Below, one piece after another: positions 5,239-14,200 of a stretch of 22,107 nucleotides of DNA. The translations under genes and the position numbers were made by a program. Position 1 is the stretch's first letter, and each line of letters begins with the position of its first letter. Under the pieces are notes generated by a model, which was not told the DNA's origin, searched no databases, and worked only from the letters and a program-made list of their open reading frames with translations. The DNA comes from Candidatus Omnitrophota bacterium (GTDB lineage: Bacteria; Omnitrophota; Gorgyraeia; 2-02-FULL-51-18; JAGOUK01), in assembly GCA_015231685.1 (NCBI GenBank), contig JADGBA010000005.1:2616-24722 (forward strand), in the 5' to 3' direction.

Positions 5239-8187
5239 ATGAAACAACGCTTTCTCGCTTCGCTGGTTTTCTGCTTTTTTACCCTCTCCAATTTCGCCGC
5301 CGGGCCGGCCTGGTCCCTGGACCGGACCCAGGACGCGGATCTGGGCGAACACGCTCCGGACAGCGATTACGAGCAGGGCATCGCGCTCTATCTCCAGGAG
5401 CACTACGACGAAGCGGTCAAGGCCTTTGAGAGTCATCTGGTTAAATATCCCGGGCACGAGCCTTCCATCGAATGGATCGGCCTCATCCAGGCACTGGAAC
5501 CGGTACAGGGGTCCGGCTCCCCCCAAATCGATCTCGCGGAACGGCCCGGCACGATGATGACCCCGGCAGCGGGAGCTTCCGCGGTGGACCCTGGCGTGCA
5601 GGCGGCGATGACCAATCTCCGCAGCCAGTACGAGAAGAACGTTTCGGATCTCGCAAAGGCCCGTCAGGAACTCGCGGCCCGTGATACAGAACTGAAAAAC
5701 CTGCGCACCGAAATGGCCCGGATCCAGAACGCCTCCGCCATGAGCCAGCGCGGCCTCAAAGATAACCAGACGCAACTGGAAAAACTCAGCCAGGAGCTCA
5801 AGGACAAATCCGCCCTCCTCGAAAAGCAGGCCAAAGAAACCCAGGCCGTCCGTGATGAATCCATGAGCCTCAAGAACCAAATCAATAAGCTCAAAAGCGG
5901 CGCCCCCAAGCAAAGCGCCGCCGAAGAGAACCTCAAGGAACTCACCGGCCAAATCGACACACTTCAATCCGAAATCGGACAGCTCAAGGCCCAGAACGCG
6001 GCACTCAAACAAAGCGTTGAATCCGCCGGACGCCAGACCGCGAAGCCTTCCGCCCCCTCCGCCGGAGAAATCGCCGGACTCAAACAACAAATCCAGCAGC
6101 TTCAGGAGGCCAACAACAACCTCCGCCGGCTTTCCGCTGAAGCCCCCAAAGCTCAAGACGGCGCCGTACAGACTCCAGACGCGCCTTCCGCACCTCTGGA
6201 ACAGGAACGCGCGGCACTCGAAACCGCCCGCCGCAACTACGAGCAAAGCCGTGAGGAACTTCAGGAATCCATCCGCCAGATGAGGGAACTCCGTCAGACC
6301 GTGGCGGCCTCAAGCCCCGCCCAGCCGTCGGCGGCCGCGCCCTCCTCCGCCGAGACCCAGGCCCTCCGGGAAGAACGTGACCGGCTTGCCGCCCAACTCC
6401 AAAACACTGTAAAAGAACTTGAGCGCATCAAAAACGCCGTGGAATCAACCGACAGCGACGCCAAAAAACGCGCCATGTCCGCCGAGCGGGAAAACGAAAC
6501 GCTGAGAACCCAGCTGCGTGACGCCCGGAGCACCGTTGAAGCCAAGGACCGTCAGATCACGGATTCCGCGCAGGCCCTGGACAGTGCCCGGAAGGATCTT
6601 CAAGACACACGGCTGGCCCTGGACGCTGCCCGGAAGGACCTTCAAAATCCCGCCGCCAAAAAGGAACTCGAAGCCCTGAACGCCCGGCTCCAGGAATCCC
6701 AGAATACAGCCCAGGCCAGAGAGCGTCAGCTCGCAGATTCCGCGCAGGCGCTGCAGGCGTCACAGAAGGAACTCGAGAACACGAAGAAGGAACTCGATAA
6801 CACGAAGAAGGAGCTCCAGAACGTTCAGGCCCGACTCAATCAGACCGGCCAGACCGCGTCTTCCGAGGCCGCCGCGGCTGCCAAAGAAATTTCGGATCTC
6901 AAAGAGGCGCTGCGTCAGAACGAATCAGCGCTCAAAGCGTCTCAACAGAGCTACCAGGAGCTTGCTTCCGAAGGCGAATCGCTGGCCGGCCAGCTCAAAA
7001 AACTTGAGGCCTTCCGCAAGTCCTATCAGGAGTCCGCGGCCGCAACCCGCAAGGAACTCGAAGCCTCTCAGAAGGAGCTCGAAGCCTCTCAGAAGGAACT
7101 CGACGCCTCACAGAAAAAACTCGAAGCCTCACAGAACGAGGCTCAATCGCTTCAAAAGCGCATCGCCGGACTCGAGAACGAGCTCCGGGAATCCGCCGCT
7201 CAGCTCAAGGCGGCCCAGAACCTCCTCGACCGCACCAAGGCAGAATCTCAGGCGGAGAACTCGAACCTCATGGCCCGGCTTCAGGCCGAACAGGCGGAGC
7301 GTCAAAAGGCCCAGAACGACTTCTCCCAATTAACCGAAAACCAGCGCTTTCTCAACGAAGAACTCAGCGCCCTTCAGCAAAACATGGCCAGTCGCAACGC
7401 CGAGGCTGAACGCGTCGCCCGGGAGTTGGCCGAAACCCGTAACGCCCTGCAGGCCAGAACCGCCGAACTCGAGAACACCGAACAATCCCGTCAGGAGCTG
7501 ACCCAAAAGCTCGCCGAAGCCGAGCGCATTCTCGGACAGGTCTCGTCCAAGTACGAGAACTCAAAGGCGGAACTGAATCAACTGAACGCTCAGGCGGAGG
7601 AATTGCGCGCCCAATGGACCGCGTCTCAGAACCGGGCAAGCGATCTCGAGAACGAACTCCAAAAAACCCGCGAGGACCTTTCCGCCCGCGTGGCCGCCAT
7701 CCAGGAAAGCGACGCGCGCTATGCCAAGCTGACTGAGGAAGGCAAACTCCTTTCCGCCCAGCTCCAAAAGCTCCAACAGTTCCGCGACGAAAACACCCGG
7801 CTTCTGACCCAAAAAGAAAACGAACTCGAAGCGGCCCGGCGCGACCTTGAGGAAACCAAGCGCGCCCTCGGGCAGGTTTCGACCAGTTACGAACAGGCCG
7901 AACAGGAGCGCAGAGAACTCACAGCCGCCTCCGGCCGGGACCGGGAAGAACTGGACGCCCAGCGTGCGGAGCTTTCGCGCCTCAACGCTGAATTGGCTCA
8001 AGCCACCCAAAAATCCGCCGCGACCGAACGTGCCCTCGGGCAGGTTTCGATGCGTGCCGAGAACGCCGAAGAAAATCTTGCCCGGATCCAGGAAGAACTG
8101 GACACCACGCGGGCTTCGCAGGAGGAATACCGTCGTCAGATTGAATCCATGAAACAGAACTTACTCAAATCGATCACCCAAATCTGA
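5239..8187 (+). CDS. Exported long coiled-coil protein with N-terminal TPR-like module (982 aa)
   Basis: I do not recognise a named family. The start at ATG 5239 gives a clean signal peptide, MKQRF plus a hydrophobic core, with likely cleavage after AGPAWS (residue 26). The upstream in-frame ATGs at 5146 and 5197 would bury it; only a weak AAAGGG lies 5' of the chosen start. Residues 43-74 form a TPR-like helix pair (DYEQGIALYL to KYPGH), followed by a WIGLIQAL helix and a Pro/Gly linker to about 113. From about 117 to the end the protein is low-complexity Glu/Gln/Lys/Leu/Ala heptads, predicted coiled coil, interrupted by Pro/Ala/Ser linkers near residues 255, 275 and 350. I find no cysteine outside the signal peptide. 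Exact heptad repeats (KELEASQ, about residues 605-632) and an LGQVS motif at multiples of 56 residues show growth by duplication. There is no C-terminal anchor. It lies 26 nt before the giant paralogue. A structural role in the envelope or at the surface is inferred. Confidence 0.88.
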   Translation: MKQRFLASLVFCFFTLSNFAAGPAWSLDRTQDADLGEHAPDSDYEQGIALYLQEHYDEAVKAFESHLVKYPGHEPSIEWIGLIQALEPVQGSGSPQIDLAERPGTMMTPAAGASAVDPGVQAAMTNLRSQYEKNVSDLAKARQELAARDTELKNLRTEMARIQNASAMSQRGLKDNQTQLEKLSQELKDKSALLEKQAKETQAVRDESMSLKNQINKLKSGAPKQSAAEENLKELTGQIDTLQSEIGQLKAQNAALKQSVESAGRQTAKPSAPSAGEIAGLKQQIQQLQEANNNLRRLSAEAPKAQDGAVQTPDAPSAPLEQERAALETARRNYEQSREELQESIRQMRELRQTVAASSPAQPSAAAPSSAETQALREERDRLAAQLQNTVKELERIKNAVESTDSDAKKRAMSAERENETLRTQLRDARSTVEAKDRQITDSAQALDSARKDLQDTRLALDAARKDLQNPAAKKELEALNARLQESQNTAQARERQLADSAQALQASQKELENTKKELDNTKKELQNVQARLNQTGQTASSEAAAAAKEISDLKEALRQNESALKASQQSYQELASEGESLAGQLKKLEAFRKSYQESAAATRKELEASQKELEASQKELDASQKKLEASQNEAQSLQKRIAGLENELRESAAQLKAAQNLLDRTKAESQAENSNLMARLQAEQAERQKAQNDFSQLTENQRFLNEELSALQQNMASRNAEAERVARELAETRNALQARTAELENTEQSRQELTQKLAEAERILGQVSSKYENSKAELNQLNAQAEELRAQWTASQNRASDLENELQKTREDLSARVAAIQESDARYAKLTEEGKLLSAQLQKLQQFRDENTRLLTQKENELEAARRDLEETKRALGQVSTSYEQAEQERRELTAASGRDREELDAQRAELSRLNAELAQATQKSAATERALGQVSMRAENAEENLARIQEELDTTRASQEEYRRQIESMKQNLLKSITQI
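6766..6822 (+). repeat. Heptad-coding tandem repeat (KELENTK type)
   Basis: Two 21-bp units encoding KELENTK and KELDNTK are followed by a partial third unit, KELQN. The nucleotide copies differ by few bases, so this is a recent in-frame duplication of exactly one heptad. Confidence 0.75.
7051..7134 (+). repeat. Four 21-bp tandem units encoding KELEASQ heptads
   Basis: Four consecutive 21-bp units encode KELEASQ, KELEASQ, KELDASQ and KKLEASQ. They differ mainly at third codon positions. The unit equals one coiled-coil heptad, so gain or loss of copies keeps frame and heptad register. Confidence 0.85.
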
Positions 8188-8202
8188 AGAGAAACACCCC
8201 AA

Positions 8203-8208
8203 AAGGAG
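8203..8208 (+). promoter_or_regulatory. Shine-Dalgarno site of the giant coiled-coil gene
   Basis: AAGGAG with a 5-nt spacer before the ATG at 8214 is one of the few strong ribosome binding sites in the window. It settles the start and shows that the giant gene is translated internally from the operon mRNA, unlike the short-leader genes elsewhere. Confidence 0.8.
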
Positions 8209-8213
8209 ATCAC

Positions 8214-11200
8214 ATGCAATCCAGACTCAAGCGCCCGCTCGCGGTGGTGCTCGCCGCCGTGTTCATAAGCACCCAGTGCCCTTTCGCCTTCGCCGTTGAG
8301 GAAGATTACGAGAACGGTGTCTCGTACTACCTCAAAAACGACTACGAGAACGCCAAGCGTTCGTTCGGATCGTATTTGAAGGATCATCCGGGCCATGCCG
8401 GCGCGCAGCAGTGGATTGAGGTTCTGCAGAATCTTCAGAGCACGGGCTCCCTTTCTCAGTACTCCGTAGAGACCATGCCCCTGCCCGGTTCAGCCACGCC
8501 CGCGGACCGCGCGCGGCTGGAATCCGCGATGAAGGAATTGAATCTGCTCAAAGGGCAAATCGCTTTCCAGACGGCCGAAATCTCCGAAGAACGCTCAGCC
8601 CAGCTCGATCAGCTCGAAGAAATCAGCCAGCTTCTCGCCCAGACACGCAAGCGGTACGAAACCGAACAGTCCAGCCGTATCGGGATCGAGAACCAGCTTT
8701 TGACCCTGCAGCAACAATACGATGAAGTGCGCCAACAGACAACCGGAGCCGACCCGGTCGCCGAGCTTGAGGCCCAGGCGGAGTTCGCCGCGCTGCGGAA
8801 GAAGCTTTCCACCACACTGAAGAGCTACGCGGAATCCGAAAAGGAACGGTTTGGACTCCTGCGGAATATCGACACCCTCAAGAGCGAGAAGACCGCCCTC
8901 GCCCAGGAGATCCAGGAACTCGCCCGGGATCGGGAAAAACTCCGTGAGGACTTCCGCCAGAAAGAAGTCAAATTTCAGGACCGCATCCAAAAAATCAACG
9001 CCAGTCTTGAAGAAACCTCCCAGAACTTCCGCGGCCTTTATGAACACAAGCTCCAACTCGAGGAAGAACTCAAGGCGAAGACCGCCGCTGAGAACGAACA
9101 TCAGGCGGAACTCGCTGCGATGGAATCCCAATACGGCGAAGCCCAGGCTCGCCTGCGCGCGATGGACTCCTCCCGCACTGATGTCGAATCGCGGTTGCGG
9201 CAATCCGAGGCTTCCGAGGCGGAGCTCCGTTCCGAAATCGAACGGCTCAACGCCCTTATGGCCGAACGCGAACAGAGTCTTTCGAGTGCCGCGGCCGCCC
9301 AAGCGGAGTTGGAACAGAATCTCCGTGCCGTCAGCGGACAGAATCAGGATCTGGAACCCCAGATCGAACAGCTCCGGACCGCCTTGAAGAGCGTGCAGTC
9401 GGAATTTCAGAACACCGATCAGCGTCAGAAGGACCTGATCAAATCGCTCGAAGCCTCACGGCAAACCCTGCAGGCGCGGCTCAATTCCGCCCAAACCTCC
9501 CGCAAGGATCTGGAAAGCGAGCTCAACGAAACGCAAAGCCGCCTTGAGCAATCCGGACAGGACCTCGAGGCAATCACCCAAAAGAAATCCGAACTCGCTT
9601 CCCGCATTCAGGAACTCGAAGCCTCCGGCGCCGCCCTGAATCAGGAACTCGAAGCTTCACGCAAAGCTCTCCGCGACAAACAGGCCGAACTCGACACCGT
9701 TCGCTCCGCCGAAGAACGCACGCGGGCCCAATTCGACGAGAGCCGTCTCCAGCTGCAGAAGGAACGCGGCTCCTCCTCCGGCAAGGACAAGGTCATCGCC
9801 GGACTCCGTGAGGATCTCCGCAAAACCCAGGAGAAGGAAGCCGCGCTATCAGCCCGGTCTCAGGAACTGGAAACCGCGTATGCCCAGCTTTCCGCCGAAT
9901 TTGAAAAGACCGAGAAAAACCGCATCGCTTTTGAGGGCATCCGTGCTTCCCTGGCCTCCAGGGAATCGGAATTGACCGCAAAACTCCGGGATGAACAAGC
10001 GCGCCGCGGAGAACTCGAGGGGCTCCTCAAAGACGCCTCCGAACGGCAGGAATCACTGGAAAGAGACCTTGCCGCCCGTACGCAGGCTCTGGAAAAAACC
10101 AACCTTCAACTCGAAGAGCTGACCCTGAACCGCTCTCAATCCGAAGCGAAGCTCAAAGAAGCCAGTGCGCGCGAAGCCAAACTGGAAACCGATCTCAAAA
10201 AACGCCTGAACGCCTTCGACCTTCTCCACGCCGACCGGGAGGCGCTTCTCTCCGAGCGTAACGGCCTGTCCGCAGAAATCACCGAAGCCCGTTCCTCTCT
10301 TGAGCAAATCACCGCCGATTATCGCGCGGCACAGGAACGGATTTCTGAACTCAGCTCCAAACTTGAAGACTCCGTAAAGAAATCCGCGGGGATCGAACAG
10401 GCTCTCGATACGGCCCATAAAGCCCTGGAAGCCCAAAAATCCCGCTCCGAATCCTTTCATCAGCAGTCCCGGGAACTCACCGCCCGGCTTGATGAATCCA
10501 TCCGGAATGAGGCGCTCCTGTCCCGACAGCTTGCAGAAACAAAGTCCGCTGTCTCCGGGACCTCCGGAGAATTGGAACAGGTCCAAAATGCCCGGGCGGA
10601 ACTCGAGAATATCCTGACCAAAGAACGCCAGGCCTCGGCGGCCCTCACCCAGGAACTCGACGCCCTCAAAGCCAATCACCAAAAAACCATGTCCGTCGTG
10701 AAGGAACTCGAAGCGGAGCGGCAGGACCTTGAAGCCCGCATGGCTTCCAGCAGCCGGAGCGCAGAGGAGCTGTCGTCCAAACTCGCCGGCACCCAAAAGG
10801 CTCTCGAATCCGCCAATTCAGCAAAGGCCGCCGTGCAGGAAGAACTCGAGACCGCCTCAGGCAAACTCGCCGACACCGAAGCCCAGCGCGCGGAACTGGC
10901 GGCGCTCTTGAAGGACGCGCACATTCAGCAGGAACAGATGGAGAAACAATCGGCCGACCAGCAAGAGACCATCGCATCCCTCAAAGCACGCGTGGCCGAG
11001 ATGGAAACCTCCGAATCGCATCTGGCATCCCGCATCCGGGAAACCCAGTCCACACTTTCTCAGACCGACAAAGAAATCGCCCGGCTTGAACGGGAGAAGT
11101 CCGCGCTCGACGCGAAGCTCGCCAAGGAAGCCGAAACCAATAACACCCAAACTCAAGTGATGGAAAACCTCCGCAAGGAGCTTATGTCCAAAACGCAGAC

Positions 11201-14200
11201 TCTCGAAGAAATCCAGCGTCAGGACACCTCCCTCAAAAACCAATTGGCGGCTTCGGAACTGGCGCGTCAAGGCGCCGAAAAGGAATTGAGCCGTTTGCGG
11301 TCGGCCGCCAAAGCCACAGACGAACAGCTTCAATCTGCCCTTGAGACCCAAAAGGAACTCGAAGCGCGCCAGGCCGAATCCCAAAAAGAAACAGCCTCCC
11401 TCCAAGCCGCGCTCAAGGATACCCAAACCCGTCTTGAAACCCTCGCCCCCCAGCACCAGAAGGCTGTGGAAGAAACCGCCGAACTGCGCAAGGCCCTCTC
11501 GGCTTCCGCCGAGAAGGAACAATCCCTTTCCGGACAGCTTCAAACCGCGGTGGCCAATTACGACAAAACACGCGCCGGCTATCAGGATCTGATGGAGCGT
11601 GCCTCCCAGATCGAAAAGGCCCTGGCCGACTCACAGGCAAGAGAAAAAGTCCTCAAGGAACGCAACGCCACCCTTGTCCTGGAACTGGAAAAATCCGCCC
11701 AGGAAATCAACGCGCTCAAAAATTCCGGCGTCGAACTCGCTCAGAAGGACGCGGCCATCCGCCAGGCCGAGCAACGCGCGGCAGAATTGGAGCAGCAAAA
11801 AAAGACCCTTGAGGATGAAGCCGCCAAACTGCGCCATAACGAAAATACCTTCAACGCGCGCATCACCGCATTGAACCAGAATCTCGTCAAAGCGGCTGAC
11901 GCCATCAACCTCCTCAAAGAGAACCAGGCCGCTCTCCAAAGCCAGCTGGGCGAGTCCCAGAAGACAAACACCGCTCTCGTCACCGAGAACCAGCGCCTCG
12001 CCGCGGAGATCGAATCCTTTACGGAAGAGATCCGCAAAACCGGCGACGCCAGAGCAGAATTGGAATCACGATTCACCCAAAGCTCTGAGGAGAACGCCAA
12101 GCTGCAGGAGCGGCTTGCCCAAATCCAGACGGACCTCGCCCGATCCGGCAAGGAAGTCAAAGACCTGTCCAGGGCCCGGGCTGGCCTGGAAAAGGATCTC
12201 AGTGATTCTCAAGCAAAGAACCGGCAGCTCGAAACAGCCTTCCAGAAGATGAGATCGTCCGGAGCCGAGGCGGATAAAGCGCTCCAATCCTCAGAAGCGT
12301 CACGCCAAAAGCTCGAGGCTGATCTTGCCCGAAGCCGCGAACAGCAAAAGGCATTGAGTGAAGAACTCAATAAAGCTCAATCGGCTCTCAGGGCCGCTGA
12401 AGAGCGGCAGGCTCAGCTGGAAAGAACCCGGGCGCGGATGGAATCCGAAGCCCGGTCCGCCGCGCAGAATCGCGCGGCCATCGAAATTCAGCTCAAGAAA
12501 ACAACGGAAGCCTTCCAAACAACCGCCGCCACGCTGGAGGCGTCCGAAAAGACCAAGGCCGAATCCCAAAAGCAACTCGCCGGCGTCAAGGCTGACTTCC
12601 AGAAGGCCTCCCAAAACCAGGTGCTCCTCGAAAAGAAGATCGGCACCCTGGAAGCCTCCCTCGAGTCCAGTGCCCAGGCCGCCCAAAAGGCGGAAGCAAC
12701 CCAAAAAGAAACTCTCGAACGCCTCGGCAACCTTCAAAAGGAGCGTGACCAGCTTTCTCAGGAGCGCGACTCACTCTCCCAAAAACTCGCCGCAAGCCGC
12801 GAATACATCGGAAACCTCGATAAGCGTTCCAAAGAAGAAACACAGATGCGTGAACAAATGGCAGCCAAGCTCGAGGCCTCCCTCAAGGAAAAGGCCCTTT
12901 TGAATTCTCAGATGGCCGAAGCGCAAGAGGCCTTCAAGGCGGAACTCGCCAAGAGCCAAAAGGCCCTCGATGAACTCCGGCGCTCCACCGACGCGCTCAA
13001 GTCGGAGAAGGCCGGACTCGAAAAATCGCTTTCGGAGGAAAAAGCCCGTCAGGCGCGGACCGCAAGCGAATTCGAAACCACCACCGCCAAGCTCACGCAG
13101 CTCACCGACGCTCACCGCCTGGCCCAAAAATCCAACGCGGAACTCGCCAAGGCCAAATCCGATCTCGAAGAACAGCTTGCCGCCGCGGAAGCAGCGGATC
13201 TGAAGCGCCAGAACGAGCTCCAGACAGTTCAAAAGAATCTCCAAGAGACGCAGAAGTCGTACCAGGACCTCAAAGAATCACAGACCGCACTTGTGGCCGA
13301 AAAGGAAAACCTCCAGAAGAAGGCCGCCTCCCTCTCGGAAGAACTTGAGGCAACCCGCGAGTCGATGAAGGAAGTCGAGGCCCGGTCCCAGGATCTCTCC
13401 CGGACACAGTCCGAAATGCAGTCACGTCTCGCTGCTTCCGAGGCATCTGCCCAGAAGCTTTCCGACGAACTCGCCAAGGTGCAGGAAAAACTCAAAGAAG
13501 CCACCCAGGCGTTCGAAAAAACCCGCCAGACCGGCGACGCCCTAAGCAAAGATATCGAAGCGCGTCAGAAGAACGAGGACCGGCTTAAAGCCGAATTGGC
13601 CCAAAGCCGCAAGGCAATGGAAGAGCTCACTCGCGCCGCCGAGGCCCTGCGCTCAGAAAAAGCAGCGCTTGAAGCCTCCGTGCAACAACTTCAAAAAGAG
13701 GGCGCGTCCTTCAACCAAAAACTCGCCCAGGCCCGGAAGACCATCAACGAGATGGGACAATCAGAAAAGAAAAATCAAGCCGCCAACGCGGAGCTTGAAC
13801 GTTCGCGCGCGGAACTTGAAACCAAGCTCGCCGAATCCCTCAAAACCGAAACGGCTTTGAGAAAACAGCTTGAAGAGGCCCGGAGTGCCGCCCAAAATCA
13901 GGCCGGCATCAACAGCAAGTCCCAAGAGGTCATCGACCAGCTGAAGGCCGCCGTTGCGAAGGAACAAGCGACACGGCAGGAGCTGGCCCAAAGCCGTAAA
14001 GCTTTGGAAGCCTCCGCTCAAGAGGCCCAAAAAACAATCAACGAAATGAAGCAGTCTGCACAAAAAAGTCAGGCCGCCAACGCGGAGCTTGAACGTTCGC
14101 GCGCGGAACTTGAAACCAAGCTCGCCGAATCCCTCAAAACCGAAACGGCTTTGAGAAAACAGCTTGAAGAGGCCCGGAGTGCCGCCCAAAATCAGGCCGG

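Noticed and set aside
7051..7134. Regular 21-bp repeats resembling a short repeat array
   Set aside because: Not CRISPR: there are no spacers, and the units are in-frame heptad codons within a coding region.
8214..8300. Lipoprotein signal with Cys22 of the giant protein
   Set aside because: The residues before Cys (FISTQ) do not form a lipobox; cleavage after AFA fits a standard signal peptidase I site.
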